Shown here in pieces: positions 33,882 to 44,590 of a stretch of DNA of 64,000 bases (position 1 is the first letter of the stretch; every line of letters begins with the position of its first letter). The position numbers and the translations under genes were made by a program. Location: contig NZ_CP067420.1 in the NCBI RefSeq assembly GCF_016653635.2, positions 5,876,204 through 5,940,203 on the forward strand. Direction: 5' to 3'. The notes beneath the pieces were generated by a model. The model was not told the origin of the DNA. It saw only the letters and a list, made by a program, of their open reading frames with translations, and did not search any database. Source of the DNA: Skermanella sp. TT6. GTDB taxonomy: Bacteria > Pseudomonadota > Alphaproteobacteria > Azospirillales > Azospirillaceae.

Positions 33882-36629
33882 TCACCCGCCCAGCATCGCC
33901 CGCAGCCGGTAAAGCTCGTCGAGCGCCGCCTTCGGCGTCAGATCGTCCGGGTTGATCGCCTTCAGCGCCTGCTCGACCGGCGACGGCCCGGCCGGGGCCG
34001 CCGGTTCCGGGTCCTTCCGACGCAGGGCCACGCTGAACAGCGGCAGGTCGTCGGCCAGCCGGGCGACGCTCACGCCGTGCTCGCCCTTCTCCAGGATCTC
34101 CAGCACCTGTTCGGCCCGCGCGATCACCGCCTCCGGCAAACCCGCCAGCTTGGCCACGTGGATGCCGTAGCTGCGGTCGGCCGAGCCCGCCGCGACCTCG
34201 TGCAGGAAGACCACCTCGCCCTGCCACTCCTTGATCCGCATGGTGTGGCAGGACAGCCGGGGCAGCTTGGCGGCCAGGGTCGTCAGCTCGTGGTAGTGGG
34301 TCGCGAACAGCGCCCGGCAGCGGGTCGCCTCGTGCAGGTGCTCGACGCAGGCCCAGGCGATCGACAGCCCGTCGAAGGTCGCCGTGCCCCGGCCGATCTC
34401 GTCCAGGATCACCAGCGCGCGGGGTCCGGCCTGGTTCAGGATCGCCGCCGTCTCGACCATCTCGACCATGAAGGTGGAGCGCCCGCGCGCCAGGTCGTCG
34501 GCGGCGCCCACGCGGCTGAACAGCCGGTCGACCACGCCGATCCGGCACCGCTCCGCCGGAACGAAGCTGCCGATCTGGGCCATCACCGCGATCAGCGCGT
34601 TCTGGCGCAGGAAGGTGGATTTGCCCGCCATGTTGGGGCCGGTCAGCAGCCACAGCCGGTCGTCGGGAGCGAGATTGCAGTCGTTGGCGACGAACCGCGA
34701 GCCGTCCGACGCGGTCAGCGCCGCCTCGACCACCGGGTGCCGGCCGCCCCTGATGTCGAACTCCAGGCTGTCGTCCACGACCGGCCGGCAATAGCGCCGC
34801 TCCTCCGCCAGCTCGGCCAGCGCCGTCGTCACGTCCAGCAGGGCCAGCGCGCGGGCGGCCTCGCCGATCCGGTCGGCCCGGGCGGTGGTGTCGCCGACCA
34901 GCTCGTCGAACAGCGCCAGCTCCACCGCCACCGCCTTGTCTGCCGCCTCCGAGATCTTCCGCTCCAGCTCGCCCAGCTCGACCGTGGTGAAGCGGACGGC
35001 GCTCGCCAGCGTCTGGCGGTGGATGAAGGTCTCCGCCGCCTTGCCGGACATCAGCTTGTCGGCGTGGGTCGGCGTCACCTCGATGTAATAGCCCAAGACG
35101 TTGTTGTGCCGGATCTTCAGCCCGGACACGCCGGACAGGTCGGCATAGCGCGCCTGCATCGCGGCGATCAGCCGGCGGCTCTCGTCCCGCAGGGTCACCA
35201 GGTCGTCCAGGTGGAGCGCGAAGCCCCGGGCGATGAAGCCGCCGTCGCGGGCCAGCAGCGGCAGGTCGGGCGCCAGCGCGCGCTCCAGCCGGTCGATCAG
35301 GGTGGAATGCTCGCCCAGGCCCGCCGCCGCCGTCTCGATCCCGGCGGGTCCCGGCGTCATGCCGGCGCCGGCCAGGACGCGGCGCATCTCCACGGCGCGC
35401 ACCAGCCCGTCGCGGACGCAGGCCAGGTCGCGCGGCCCGCCCCGGCCCAGCGCCAGCCGCGACAGCGCCCGCTCCATGTCGGGGCATTGGCGCAGCAGCG
35501 CCCGCGCCTCCGCCCGGACCCGGTCCTCCGCCAGGAAGAAATCCACCATGTCCAGCCGGCCGGAGATCTCGCCCCTGTCGGTCGAGGGGGCCGACAGCCA
35601 CGCCGCCAGCAGGCGGGCGCCGGGACCGGTCACGGTGCGGTCGATCGCGGCCAGCAGGCTGCCCCGGCGCTCGCCGGTCAGCGTTCGGGTCAGCTCCAGG
35701 TTCCGGCGGGTCGCCTGGTCGATCTCCATGACGGCGCCCTGGGCCAGCTGGCGCGGCGGGTTCAGCCGCGGCACCCGGCCTTTCTGGGTCAGCTCCACAT
35801 AGTCCACCAGCGCGCCGGCCGCCGCGACCTCGGCCCGGCTGAAGCTGCCGAAGGCGTCCAGCGTGCCGACGCCGAACAGGTCGAGCAGCCGGCGACGCCC
35901 GTTCTCGCTGTCGAACCGGCTGTTCGGCTGGACCGTCAGCCGGCTCTTCCACTCGCCGAACAGCTCGAACAGGTCGGGCTGCTGGACCAGCCGCTCGGGC
36001 AGCACCAGCTCCTGCGGGTCGAGTCGCTGGAGCGCCGCCGCCAGACCGTCCCGGCTCACCGGCTGGAGCGTCAGCTCGCCCGTGGACAGGTCCAGCCAGG
36101 CGAGGCCGGCGCCGCCCGCCGTCTCGGCGAGCGCGCCCAGGAAATTGTTGGCGCGGGCGTCCAGCAGGCTGTCCTCGGTCAGCGTGCCGGGGGTGACGAC
36201 CCGCACCACCGCCCGCCTGACCACCGACTTGCCGCCGCGCTTCTTGGCCTCGGCAGGGTCCTCCATCTGCTCGCAGATCGCCACCCGGTGGCCGTGGCGG
36301 ATCAGGCGCAGCAGGTAATTCTCGTGGCTGTGGACCGGCACCCCGCACATGGGGATGTCCTCGCCGTTGTGCTGGCCGCGCCGGGTCAGGGTGATGTCCA
36401 GCGTCGCCGCTGCGGCCACCGCGTCGTCGAAGAACAGCTCGTAGAAGTCGCCCATCCGGTAGAACAGCAGGCAGCCCGGATGGGCCTGCTTGATCTCCAG
36501 GTACTGCGCCATCATCGGAGTCGAGGCGGGCGGGATCGCTGACGGGGAGGCAAGCGTTGTGTCGGGCACGGCAACCGGATCGCTGTCGGGAAAGGTGTTC
36601 TCGGGACGTTTCGTCTCGGGGGCTCTCAT
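33882..36629 (-). CDS. mutS: DNA mismatch repair protein MutS
   Basis: A 915-residue mismatch-recognition ATPase. The N-terminal mismatch-binding domain contains [11 protein letters not shown], the MutS Phe-x-Glu motif. The ATPase has Walker [10 protein letters not shown] at 664-672, followed by [18 protein letters not shown] and FATHYHEL. An N-terminal extension of about 35 residues precedes the domain. The length is close to other alphaproteobacterial MutS1. It is monocistronic, downstream of no gene on its strand. Confidence 0.98.
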   Translation of the reverse strand: MRAPETKRPENTFPDSDPVAVPDTTLASPSAIPPASTPMMAQYLEIKQAHPGCLLFYRMGDFYELFFDDAVAAAATLDITLTRRGQHNGEDIPMCGVPVHSHENYLLRLIRHGHRVAICEQMEDPAEAKKRGGKSVVRRAVVRVVTPGTLTEDSLLDARANNFLGALAETAGGAGLAWLDLSTGELTLQPVSRDGLAAALQRLDPQELVLPERLVQQPDLFELFGEWKSRLTVQPNSRFDSENGRRRLLDLFGVGTLDAFGSFSRAEVAAAGALVDYVELTQKGRVPRLNPPRQLAQGAVMEIDQATRRNLELTRTLTGERRGSLLAAIDRTVTGPGARLLAAWLSAPSTDRGEISGRLDMVDFFLAEDRVRAEARALLRQCPDMERALSRLALGRGGPRDLACVRDGLVRAVEMRRVLAGAGMTPGPAGIETAAAGLGEHSTLIDRLERALAPDLPLLARDGGFIARGFALHLDDLVTLRDESRRLIAAMQARYADLSGVSGLKIRHNNVLGYYIEVTPTHADKLMSGKAAETFIHRQTLASAVRFTTVELGELERKISEAADKAVAVELALFDELVGDTTARADRIGEAARALALLDVTTALAELAEERRYCRPVVDDSLEFDIRGGRHPVVEAALTASDGSRFVANDCNLAPDDRLWLLTGPNMAGKSTFLRQNALIAVMAQIGSFVPAERCRIGVVDRLFSRVGAADDLARGRSTFMVEMVETAAILNQAGPRALVILDEIGRGTATFDGLSIAWACVEHLHEATRCRALFATHYHELTTLAAKLPRLSCHTMRIKEWQGEVVFLHEVAAGSADRSYGIHVAKLAGLPEAVIARAEQVLEILEKGEHGVSVARLADDLPLFSVALRRKDPEPAAPAGPSPVEQALKAINPDDLTPKAALDELYRLRAMLGG

Positions 36630-36743
36630 GGCGGCGCCACCCTAGCACGCCGGACGCACCATGGCCTAGGCACGCGGCTGCGCCGGGGCTAGACTGGGCT
36701 CCAGGACTATGAAATAGGCACGCACACGGGGGTATGCACCATC

Positions 36744-37274
36744 ATGGCCAGGAACAACGCCGGTACCAGACGGGTGCGCGAGATGGTGGCCCTGTTCGAG
36801 AACCGGCCCGATTTCGACCGGGCCGTGGTGGCCCTGATGCGGGCCGGCTTCGACCGCACCGACCTCAGCGTCCTGTCCAGCCACGAGTCGATCGACGTCG
36901 CGGGCCGGCCGGCCATGCCGCGGGACGAGGCGCTGACCGCGCTCCTGGGCGACCTCAACTATGCCTTCCCGCTGACCACCGCCGGGCTGATCGCGATCGT
37001 CGGCGGTCCGATCGCCGGCCCGATCGCGGCGCTGGTGGCGGCCGGGGTCGGCGGTGCCGCGGTCAAGGAGTACCTGGACGAGGTGACCGCCCATCCGGAG
37101 ACCGAGGACTTCGCCCGCGCGCTGGAAGCCGGCGGCGTGATCCTGTGGGTCTGCGTCGACGACGACCCGGCGCGGGAGCAGCGGGCGCGCGACGCCCTGA
37201 CCGCGTCGGGCGGGCGCAACGTCCATGTGGCGGAGCGGGACAAGACGGCCGCCGCGGGCGCCGGCGACAGCTGA
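36744..37274 (+). CDS. Hypothetical protein with general-stress-protein-17M-like domain
   Basis: A 176-residue protein. The N-terminal part, VALFENRPDFDRAVVALMRAGFDRTDLSVLSS, resembles the GSP17M/YflT-like domain seen in stress-associated proteins. A glycine/alanine-rich hydrophobic stretch (AGLIAIVGGPIAGPIAALVAAGVGGAA, about residues 78-104) could insert in a membrane. The C-terminal EALEAGGVILWVCVDDD repeats the same fold signal. Function unknown. Divergent from mutS; there are about 115 nt between the two starts. Confidence 0.72.
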   Translation: MARNNAGTRRVREMVALFENRPDFDRAVVALMRAGFDRTDLSVLSSHESIDVAGRPAMPRDEALTALLGDLNYAFPLTTAGLIAIVGGPIAGPIAALVAAGVGGAAVKEYLDEVTAHPETEDFARALEAGGVILWVCVDDDPAREQRARDALTASGGRNVHVAERDKTAAAGAGDS

Positions 37275-37397
37275 CCGGCATCGCCCGATCGCTCCGGCCG
37301 CCGCTCTTTATCGGAGGGTTCCTCACCGCTTCCGCGTCCCTTTCCCGCCCGCGCCGTTTCTTCTTCATCCTTCGCCACCGGCGACTGGCAGGCCCCG

Positions 37398-37514
37398 ATG
37401 ATCGCGGGCGGCGTCCTGGCCAGCATCCTCGGTCTCTACGCCCTGATGCGGCCCCGGCACGTGGAGGAGGAGGACGACATGGCTGCGGCGGCGCAGGCGG
37501 AGCCGGCGGAATGA
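37398..37514 (+). CDS. Possible small membrane protein
   Basis: An open frame of 38 residues, MIAGGVLASILGLYALM followed by RPRHVEEEDD and an acidic/alanine tail. One membrane helix is predicted. No clear ribosome site is seen and no homologue was recognised, so this is only a possibility. It lies between the stress-domain gene and the convergent lipoprotein gene. Confidence 0.3.
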   Translation: MIAGGVLASILGLYALMRPRHVEEEDDMAAAAQAEPAE

Positions 37515-37536
37515 ACACGGCCCGTTCCGCCCGCCC

Positions 37537-37794
37537 TCACTCCTCCCGGTAACCCTTGTCGCGCATGCATTTGGAGAAGATCTCCCGGCGATAGGAGAAT
37601 TGCGGGGTTTCCGGGCTGGGACGGCGCGGGTAGCCCCGCAGCTGCATCTTGACGTCGACCTGCTCGGCGCATTCGCTCTCGGCGACGGACTGGGCGCTCC
37701 GGGTGGGCTCCCACCGCGTCGCATTGTCGCTGCCCGAGCAGCCGCCGAGGATCAGCAGGGCCGCCGCGGCATGGGAAAACGGATTCCGGATCAT
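37537..37794 (-). CDS. Small hypothetical lipoprotein
   Basis: An 85-residue protein with a lipobox: FSHAAAALLILGGCSG, modified cysteine at about residue 19. The mature part has three further cysteines and no recognised family. The start at 37794 gives a proper signal peptide; longer forms do not. A TTAACCGTTAG-like sequence about 40 nt upstream might be regulatory. Confidence 0.62.
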   Translation of the reverse strand: MIRNPFSHAAAALLILGGCSGSDNATRWEPTRSAQSVAESECAEQVDVKMQLRGYPRRPSPETPQFSYRREIFSKCMRDKGYREE

Positions 37795-37940
37795 TGTCTC
37801 TCCTTGCCGCGGCCTGTCCCGAAGATGCTTAACCAACTAACGGTTAATCGTCGGCCGGGGCAGTCCAGTCATGCGATTACAACCGTCTTGCGGAGCAATT
37901 TCACTATGATACCGTTCACCACAAGATAACAGGCCTACTT

Positions 37941-37971
37941 CCCCCTGCCTTTCGTCATGGGCGGCAGGGGG
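37941..37971. repeat. Leader hairpin before maeB
   Basis: CCCCCTGCC (37941-37949) and GGCAGGGGG (37963-37971) form a perfect 9-bp stem with a 13-nt loop, 66 nt before the maeB ATG. No T-run follows, so it may stabilise the leader rather than terminate. Confidence 0.45.
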
Positions 37972-38037
37972 AGATCCGGCCGCCACCACGATCGCCCGCG
38001 GCCCCACGCCGGCAGCGGGCCGTCCATGAGGAAACGT

Positions 38038-40311
38038 ATGTCCGACCAAGACAAGCGCGTGACCGAGGAGGAAGCCCTCCTGCTTCACTCCGGCGGTCGC
38101 CCCGGCAAGCTCGAGATCGCCCCGACCAAGCCGCTGACCACCCAGCGCGACCTGTCGCTCGCATATTCCCCCGGCGTCGCCGTGCCGTGCCTGCGCATCC
38201 AGGAAGACCCTTCGACCGCCTACGACTACACGGCCAAGGGCAACATCGTCGCGGTGATCTCCAACGGCACTGCGGTGCTGGGGCTGGGCGACCTGGGCGC
38301 GCTGGCCTCCAAGCCGGTGATGGAGGGCAAGGCCGTCCTGTTCAAGCGCTTCGCCGACGTCGACGGCATCGACCTGGAGGTGGACACCTCCGACGTGGAC
38401 GAGTTCGTCAACTGCGTGCGCTTCCTGGGGCCGTCGTTCGGCGGCATCAACCTGGAGGACATCAAGGCGCCGGACTGCTTCATCATCGAGCAGCGGCTGC
38501 GCGATCTGCTGGACATCCCGGTCTTCCACGACGACCAGCACGGCACCGCGATCATCGCCGCCGCCGGCCTGATCAACGCGCTGCACCTGACCGGCCGCCG
38601 CATCGAAGACATCAAGATGGTGATCAACGGCGCCGGCGCCGCCGCGATCGCCTGCGTCGAGCTGTTCAAGTCCATGGGCCTGCCCCATGACAGCGCGATC
38701 CTGTGCGACACCAAGGGCGTGATCTACCAGGGCCGCACCAACAGCATGAACCAGTGGAAGTCGGCGCACGCGGTCAGGACCGAGGCGCGAACCCTGGCCG
38801 AGGCGCTGGAGGGCGCCGACGTGTTCCTGGGGCTGTCCGCCAAGGGCGCCGTCACCCAGGACATGGTCAGGTCCATGGCCGCCAAGCCGCTGATCTTCGC
38901 GCTGGCCAACCCCGACCCGGAGATCACGCCGGAAGAGGTGCGCGCGGTGCGGTCCGACGCGATCATCGCGACCGGCCGCTCGGACTATCCCAACCAGATC
39001 AACAACGTCCTGGGCTTCCCCTACATCTTCCGCGGGGCGCTCGACGTGCGCGCCTCCACCATCAACGACGCGATGAAGATCGCCGCCGCCCGCGCCATCG
39101 CGGCCCTCGCGCGCGAGGACGTGCCGGACGAGGTGGACGCGGCCTATTCCGGCCGCCGGCTGCGCTACGGGCCGGAATACATCATCCCGGTGCCGTTCGA
39201 TCCGCGCCTGATCGTGACGATCCCGCCGGCCGTGGCCCAGGCCGCGATGGAGAGCGGCGTCGCCCGCAAGCCGATCATCGACATGACCGGCTACCGCAAC
39301 GGGCTGCGCACCCGGCTCGACCCGACCGCCGACAGCCTCCAGCTCATCTTCGAGAAGGTCAAGGCCAACCCCCGGCGCGTCGTCTTCGCCGAGGGCGAGG
39401 AGGAGCGGGCGATCCGCGCCGCCCTGGCCTACCGCGCCGCCGGCTACGGCACGCCGATCCTGATCGGCCGCGAGGAGGTGATCCGCGACCAGCTGGTGGC
39501 GCTGGGCCTGTCGGCGGAGCAGACCGGGCTGGAGATCCACAACGCCCGCCTGTCCGACGCCAACCGGCGCTACACCGACTATCTCTACCGCCGGCTCCAG
39601 CGCCGGGGCACGCTGCACCGCGACTGCCAGCGCATGGTCAACCAGGACCGCAACGTCTTCGCGGCGCTGATGGTGGCCCAGGGCGACGCCGACGCGATGG
39701 TGACCGGCCTGACCCGAAGCTTCGCCACCTGCTACAAGGACATCACCCTGGTGATCGACCCCCGGGCCGGCCAGCGCGTGTTCGGCGTGTCGGTGGTGGT
39801 GACCCGGAAGCGCACCGTCTTCATCGCCGACACCACGGTGAACGAGCTGCCGACCACCGAGGAACTGGCGGAGATCGCGGTCCAGACAGCGGCCAAGGCG
39901 CGCCAGATGGGCCACGAGCCCCGAGTCGCGTTCCTGTCCTTCTCCAATTTCGGCCAGTACATGCGCGGGCGTGCCGAGCATGTGCGGGACGCGGTGGCGC
40001 TGCTCGACCAGCGGCGGATCGACTTCGAGTACGATGGCGAGATGTCGGCCGACGTGGCGCTCGACCACGACCTGATGAAGCGGCTCTACCCGTTCTGCCG
40101 CCTGTCGGGTCCCGCCAACGTGCTGGTCATGCCGGCGCTGCACGCGGCCAACATCGGCGCCAAGCTGCTGCAGAAGATGGGCGGCGGCCAGCTGGTCGGC
40201 CCGCTGCTGATCGGCCTGGACAAGCCGGCGCAGGTCGTCCAGATGGGCGCGTCCGTGTCGGACATCGTCAACGCGGCGGCGCTGGCGGCGCACGACTCGC
40301 TGCAGTGGTGA
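38038..40311 (+). CDS. maeB: NADP-dependent malic enzyme with phosphotransacetylase-like domain
   Basis: A 757-residue protein. The N-terminal malic-enzyme half (about 1-430) decarboxylates malate to pyruvate: [31 protein letters not shown] and [14 protein letters not shown] are visible. The C-terminal half (about 435-755) resembles phosphate acetyl/butyryltransferase ([33 protein letters not shown]) and in characterised relatives is regulatory rather than catalytic. The ATG at 38038 is chosen because AGGA lies 5 nt before it; one at 38026 is in frame. A strong terminator hairpin follows. Confidence 0.95.
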   Translation: MSDQDKRVTEEEALLLHSGGRPGKLEIAPTKPLTTQRDLSLAYSPGVAVPCLRIQEDPSTAYDYTAKGNIVAVISNGTAVLGLGDLGALASKPVMEGKAVLFKRFADVDGIDLEVDTSDVDEFVNCVRFLGPSFGGINLEDIKAPDCFIIEQRLRDLLDIPVFHDDQHGTAIIAAAGLINALHLTGRRIEDIKMVINGAGAAAIACVELFKSMGLPHDSAILCDTKGVIYQGRTNSMNQWKSAHAVRTEARTLAEALEGADVFLGLSAKGAVTQDMVRSMAAKPLIFALANPDPEITPEEVRAVRSDAIIATGRSDYPNQINNVLGFPYIFRGALDVRASTINDAMKIAAARAIAALAREDVPDEVDAAYSGRRLRYGPEYIIPVPFDPRLIVTIPPAVAQAAMESGVARKPIIDMTGYRNGLRTRLDPTADSLQLIFEKVKANPRRVVFAEGEEERAIRAALAYRAAGYGTPILIGREEVIRDQLVALGLSAEQTGLEIHNARLSDANRRYTDYLYRRLQRRGTLHRDCQRMVNQDRNVFAALMVAQGDADAMVTGLTRSFATCYKDITLVIDPRAGQRVFGVSVVVTRKRTVFIADTTVNELPTTEELAEIAVQTAAKARQMGHEPRVAFLSFSNFGQYMRGRAEHVRDAVALLDQRRIDFEYDGEMSADVALDHDLMKRLYPFCRLSGPANVLVMPALHAANIGAKLLQKMGGGQLVGPLLIGLDKPAQVVQMGASVSDIVNAAALAAHDSLQW

Positions 40312-40321
40312 GCGGCCACCG

Positions 40322-40347
40322 GGACCCCTCCCGTGCGGGAGGGGTCC
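40322..40347 (+). terminator. Terminator hairpin after maeB
   Basis: GGACCCCTCCCG (40322-40333) and CGGGAGGGGTCC (40336-40347) are perfect 12-bp arms closing a tight loop, 10 nt after the maeB stop, followed by TTATCTT. The U-tail is weak but the stem is strong. Confidence 0.78.
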
Positions 40348-40462
40348 TTATCTTGCCCGGAAATTAATCTTTTGTGACGCATGTCATCCCGGGCACGAAA
40401 CGGTGTAATGTGTGGTCTAGTAACGACCGTTAATTACTTGCGTCCCGTCCGCCCGTGCCACC

Positions 40463-41923
40463 ATGCCATCACCGGTAGTTCCGACGACGATACCGCTCCT
40501 CCTCGGCGGACCCCTGGTGCTGGCGTTCGGCGTCGTCCTGCTGGGGCTCGCCGCCGTCGGCGCCGTGACCTGGGGCGCCGCCGCGGTGGGGTTGCTGTCG
40601 GCGGTCGCGGCGGCGGCGCTGGCGACCCGCGTCTACCGGCGCGACGCCGCCGACGTCGCGACGTATCTCCAGTCGCTCGGCGACGCCGCGGGCACCGTGC
40701 CGGTTCCCGAGAAGCTCTCGCCGACCGCCCGCCTGCTCGCGGCGTCGGCCTCCAGGACCCACGGCGAGTGGCTGGAGCGCGGCGACCGGCTGCGCGCCGG
40801 GCTTGAAGCCAACGAGCAGATCCTCGAGGCGCTCCACGATCCGCTGATCCTGATCGCGTCGGATCGCCGGGTGACGCTGGCCAACATGGCGGCGCGCGGC
40901 CTGTTCGGCGACCGCATGGCCGACCGCGACCTGGCGGCGACGCTCCGCAACCCGCACTTGCTGGGCGCGGTGGACGCCGTGCTGGCCGGGGGCGCGTCCC
41001 GCATGGTCGAGTTCAGCCTGCCGGTCCCGGTGGAGCGGGTGTTCGAGGCCCGCGTCAAGCCGTTCCGCCGCGACGGGACCACCATCATCATCCTGACCCT
41101 GCACGACATCACCGCGATCAAGCGGTCCGAGCAGATGCGCGCCGACTTCGTCGCCAACGCCAGCCACGAGCTGCGCACGCCGCTGGCCACCCTGCTTGGC
41201 TTCATCGAGACCCTGCGCGGCCCGGCGCGCGACGACGCGGAGGCGCGCGACCGCTTCCTCGGCATCATGCAGGATCAGTCCGGCCGCATGTCGCGGCTGG
41301 TCAACGACCTGCTGTCGCTGTCCAGGATCGAGCTGGACGAGCACACGGCGCCCACCGGCCGGGCCGACCTGGGGCGCATCGCCCGCGGCGCCGTCGCCGC
41401 GCTGGAGCTGAAGGCTGCCGCGCGGCGCATCCGGCTGCGCCTGGACGTGCCGGACCGGCTGCCCCCGGTCACCGGCGACGAGGACCAGCTCGCCCAGGTC
41501 CTGCAGAACCTGATCGACAACGCGGTCAAGTATACCCGCGACGACACCGAGGTGCGGATCGCCCTGGCGCTGGTCGAGCCCGGCGGGGGCGGGCCGGCGA
41601 GCGCCGTGGTGCCGCTCCCGGCCGGCGGCCGGCGGGCGGCGCCCATGGTCTCGGCCTCCGTGTCCGACTGCGGCGAGGGCATCGCCCGCATGCACCTGCC
41701 GCGCCTGACCGAACGGTTCTACCGGGTGGACCCCGCGCGCAGCCGGCAGCTCGGCGGCACCGGCCTGGGCCTCGCGATCGTCAAGCACATCGTCAACCGC
41801 CACCGCGGCCGGCTCACGATCGAGAGCGACGTGGGCAGGGGAAGCACCTTCACCGTGTTCCTCCCGGTGGCGGCCGAGGAACGGGTCGCCGATACCCGCC
41901 GCGCAGGCGGCTCCGCGGCATAG
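40463..41923 (+). CDS. phoR: Phosphate regulon sensor histidine kinase PhoR
   Basis: A 486-residue membrane kinase. Two N-terminal membrane helices lie within residues 8-55, then a PAS-like domain (about 105-215). The phosphoacceptor H235 is in NASHELRTPL and the ATP-binding domain contains NLIDNAVKYT and GGTGLGLAIVKHIV. Its place at the head of pstSCAB-phoU-phoB identifies it as PhoR, which phosphorylates PhoB in phosphate starvation and dephosphorylates it when the Pst system reports sufficiency. The gap to pstS (159 nt) holds a Pho box, so pst can be induced separately. Confidence 0.93.
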   Translation: MPSPVVPTTIPLLLGGPLVLAFGVVLLGLAAVGAVTWGAAAVGLLSAVAAAALATRVYRRDAADVATYLQSLGDAAGTVPVPEKLSPTARLLAASASRTHGEWLERGDRLRAGLEANEQILEALHDPLILIASDRRVTLANMAARGLFGDRMADRDLAATLRNPHLLGAVDAVLAGGASRMVEFSLPVPVERVFEARVKPFRRDGTTIIILTLHDITAIKRSEQMRADFVANASHELRTPLATLLGFIETLRGPARDDAEARDRFLGIMQDQSGRMSRLVNDLLSLSRIELDEHTAPTGRADLGRIARGAVAALELKAAARRIRLRLDVPDRLPPVTGDEDQLAQVLQNLIDNAVKYTRDDTEVRIALALVEPGGGGPASAVVPLPAGGRRAAPMVSASVSDCGEGIARMHLPRLTERFYRVDPARSRQLGGTGLGLAIVKHIVNRHRGRLTIESDVGRGSTFTVFLPVAAEERVADTRRAGGSAA

Positions 41924-41941
41924 TCGCCCGCCGGTCGCGGG

Positions 41942-41958
41942 TGTCATCAAACTGTCAT
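41942..41958 (+). promoter_or_regulatory. Pho box upstream of pstS
   Basis: TGTCATCAAACTGTCAT contains two TGTCAT half-sites with starts 11 nt apart, the PhoB-binding consensus spacing. It replaces a -35 element; TAGTAA about 8 nt downstream can serve as -10. It lies 124 nt before the pstS GTG. Confidence 0.85.
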
Positions 41959-42082
41959 CCAGCCGTAGTAATTGTATCGCCGATCGCCATTAAGGTCCGC
42001 GCCGAAGCCGCAGGTACTCAGGTGCCGCGGAAAAACAGGGCTTTTGGTCCGTATTTTGGCGAATTGGCTGGAGGATTAGATC

Positions 42083-43120
42083 GTGATCAACAAGAAGCTC
42101 GCCGTGGCGGCGCTGGCCGCCTTCGCTTCGACCGTCGCGCTGACGGGCGGCGCCCAGGCCCAGGGGCGTGACCAGATCCGCATCGTCGGTTCGTCCACGG
42201 TGTTCCCCTTCACCAGCGCGGTCGCCGAGACCTTCGGCCGGACCGGCAAGTTCAAGACCCCGGTCGTCGAGTCCACCGGCACCGGCGGCGGCATCAAGCA
42301 GTTCTGCGCCGGCGTGGGCGTCCAGCATCCGGACCTGACCAACGCGTCGCGCCGCATCAAGAAGTCCGAACTGGAGAGCTGCGCCGCCAACGGCGTGACC
42401 ACCGTCAGCGAGCTCGAGGTGGGCTTCGACGGCATCGTCTTCGCCAACTCCAAGGCCTCGCCGAATACCGACTACACCATCAAGCAGATCTGGCAGGCGC
42501 TCGCCAAGCAGGTCGTCGTGAACGGCCAGGTCGTCCCGAACCCCTACAAGACCTGGAACCAGATCGACCCCTCCCTGCCGAACAAGGAGATCGAGGTGCT
42601 CGGCCCGCCCCCCACCTCCGGCACCCGCGACGCCTTCGTCGAGCTGGTGATGGACGTCGGCTGCGCCCAGTTCCCGGAGGTCAAGGCCCTGCCGGCCGAC
42701 CAGCAGAAGGCGGTCTGCAACCAGATCCGTGAGGACGGCGCCTATGTCGAGGCCGGCGAGAACGACAACCTGATCGTCCAGAAGCTGGCCGCCAACAAGG
42801 ACGCGTACGGCATCTTCGGCTACAGCTTCCTCGACCAGAACATGGACAAGCTGCAGGGCGCCAAGATCAACGGCGTGGCACCCGAGCTGGACAACATCGC
42901 GGACGCCAAGTACCCGGTCGCGCGCTCCATGTACGTGTATGTCAAGAGCCAGCACGTGGACGTCATCCCCGGCATCCGCGAGTTCCTGGCCGAGTACACC
43001 AGCGAGAAGGCGTTCGGCGAGGACGGCTACCTGGAAGCCAAGGGCCTGATCCCGCTGCCCAAGGACAAGCGCGAGAAGGTCCGGACCAGCATCCTGAACC
43101 TGACCCCGGTCACGATGTAA
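42083..43120 (+). CDS. pstS: Phosphate ABC transporter substrate-binding protein PstS
   Basis: A periplasmic phosphate-binding protein of 345 residues. Signal peptide 1-26 (KKLAVAALAAFASTVALTGGAQAQ region). The phosphate-binding loop IRIVGSSTVFPFTSAVAE and ESTGTGGGIKQFCAG are visible, and TSGTRDAFVELVM contacts phosphate in relatives. The start is GTG, with GGAGGA 7 nt upstream. It is the first gene behind the Pho box. A long hairpin after it may let pstS mRNA accumulate above pstC. Confidence 0.96.
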   Translation: MINKKLAVAALAAFASTVALTGGAQAQGRDQIRIVGSSTVFPFTSAVAETFGRTGKFKTPVVESTGTGGGIKQFCAGVGVQHPDLTNASRRIKKSELESCAANGVTTVSELEVGFDGIVFANSKASPNTDYTIKQIWQALAKQVVVNGQVVPNPYKTWNQIDPSLPNKEIEVLGPPPTSGTRDAFVELVMDVGCAQFPEVKALPADQQKAVCNQIREDGAYVEAGENDNLIVQKLAANKDAYGIFGYSFLDQNMDKLQGAKINGVAPELDNIADAKYPVARSMYVYVKSQHVDVIPGIREFLAEYTSEKAFGEDGYLEAKGLIPLPKDKREKVRTSILNLTPVTM

Positions 43121-43129
43121 GCGTCGGGC

Positions 43130-43165
43130 CCCGCCCGCCGGCTCGCTCCAGCGCCGGCGGGCGGG
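43130..43165 (+). repeat. Stem-loop between pstS and pstC
   Basis: CCCGCCCGCCGGC (43130-43142) and GCCGGCGGGCGGG (43153-43165) form a perfect 13-bp stem with a 10-nt loop. No U-run follows. Intercistronic stems after binding-protein genes commonly protect the upstream message or attenuate read-through. Confidence 0.75.
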
Positions 43166-43207
43166 CGCCTCCGGAAGACACTCGCCCTCAAATCCCGACG
43201 GGTCCCG

Positions 43208-44590
43208 ATGTCAGTATCATTCTTCCTAGCGGTTCTCGCCGTGCTGGCGTTCGTGGGATTCCAGCTCGGCAGGTCCCGGGCGGTCGTCACCGCCGGCGGC
43301 ACGCTCTCCAGGCTGCACTCCGTGCCGTCCTATTACGGCCTCTACGTGGCCCTGTGGGTCGGCCTTCCGGCCCTGATCCTTTTCGCCCTCTGGACCAGCC
43401 TGGAAGGCTCGATCGTGGACGGCATGGTCCGTTCCAGCCTGCCCGCGGCCCTGGCCTCCCTGTCGCCCCAGGAAATCAACCTGGTCATGGTCGACATCCA
43501 CAACCTGGCCTACGGCAACATCACCAGCCGGGTTCCCGACCCCGCCCTGCTGACCGCGGCGGAATACTACAAGCATCTCCGCGGGATCGGCCACGGCGCC
43601 CTCGCGGTCGTCATGCTCGCCCTCGCCTGCGCCGGCCTCTACTACGCCCGGCAGCGGATCGAGCCGGGCCTGCGCGCCCGCAACCAGGTCGAGAAGGTGG
43701 TCAACGTCTTCCTGATCCTGTGCTCGCTGGTGGCGATCCTGACCACGGTCGGCATCGTCCTGTCGTTGCTGTTCGAGGCGATCCGCTTCTTCACCAAGGT
43801 GTCCCCGGCCGAGTTCCTGTTCGGCCTGCACTGGAGCCCGCAGACCGCGATCCGCGCCGACCAGGTGGCGGCAGACGGGTCGTTCGGCGCCGTGCCGCTG
43901 TTCACCGGCACCCTGCTGATCGCGTCGATCGCCATGGTGGTCGCCGTGCCGCTGGGCCTGATGAGCGCCATCTACATGTCGGAATACGCACCCCCCAAGG
44001 TGCGCGGAACGGTCAAGCCGGTCCTGGAGATCCTGGCCGGCATCCCGACGGTGGTCTACGGCTTCTTCGCCGCCCTGACCATGGCGCCCTTCGTGCGCGA
44101 CGTCGGGCAGGGGCTGGGCCTCGCCGTCAGCTCGGAGTCGGCGCTCGCCGCCGGCGTCGTCATGGGCGTCATGATCATCCCCTTCGTCAGCTCCCTGTCG
44201 GACGACATCATCAACGCGGTGCCCCAGTCGCTGCGCGACGGCTCCTACGGCCTGGGCGCCACCAAGTCGGAGACCATCCGGCAGGTGGTGCTGCCGGCGG
44301 CGCTGCCCGGCATCGTCGGCGGCATCCTGCTGGCGGTCAGCCGCGCCATCGGCGAGACCATGATCGTCGTGATGGCCGCCGGCCTCGCCGCAAACCTGTC
44401 GGCCAACCCGCTGGACGCGGTCAGCACGGTCACCGTCCAGATCGCCACCCTGCTGGTCGGCGACCAGGAGTTCGACAGCGCCAAGACCCTCTCGGCCTTC
44501 GGCCTCGGCCTCGTGCTGTTCACCGTCACCCTCGGGCTGAACATCATCGCCCTCCGGGTGGTGCAGAAGTATCGGGAAAAATATGACTGA
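43208..44590 (+). CDS. pstC: Phosphate ABC transporter permease PstC
   Basis: An inner-membrane permease of 460 residues, much longer than the about 320 of E. coli PstC. The first about 150 residues form an extra membrane/periplasmic region seen in alphaproteobacterial PstC. The core contains GTLLIASIAMVVAVPLGLMSAIYMSEYAPPKVR and the EAA-like loop LRDGSYGLGATKSETIRQVVLPAALPGIVGG. It overlaps pstA by 8 nt. Confidence 0.95.
   Translation: MSVSFFLAVLAVLAFVGFQLGRSRAVVTAGGTLSRLHSVPSYYGLYVALWVGLPALILFALWTSLEGSIVDGMVRSSLPAALASLSPQEINLVMVDIHNLAYGNITSRVPDPALLTAAEYYKHLRGIGHGALAVVMLALACAGLYYARQRIEPGLRARNQVEKVVNVFLILCSLVAILTTVGIVLSLLFEAIRFFTKVSPAEFLFGLHWSPQTAIRADQVAADGSFGAVPLFTGTLLIASIAMVVAVPLGLMSAIYMSEYAPPKVRGTVKPVLEILAGIPTVVYGFFAALTMAPFVRDVGQGLGLAVSSESALAAGVVMGVMIIPFVSSLSDDIINAVPQSLRDGSYGLGATKSETIRQVVLPAALPGIVGGILLAVSRAIGETMIVVMAAGLAANLSANPLDAVSTVTVQIATLLVGDQEFDSAKTLSAFGLGLVLFTVTLGLNIIALRVVQKYREKYD

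Noticed and set aside
37831-37850. TTAACC...GGTTAA sequence as a CtrA site
   Set aside because: The half-sites are 11 nt apart instead of the expected 7, so it does not match the CtrA consensus.
37837-40293. 818-codon minus-strand frame opposite maeB
   Set aside because: Antisense artefact of high GC; maeB on the plus strand has full domain support.
40374-40389. TGTGAC...TGTCAT pair upstream of phoR as a second Pho box
   Set aside because: The half-sites start 9 nt apart instead of 11 and the first deviates from consensus.
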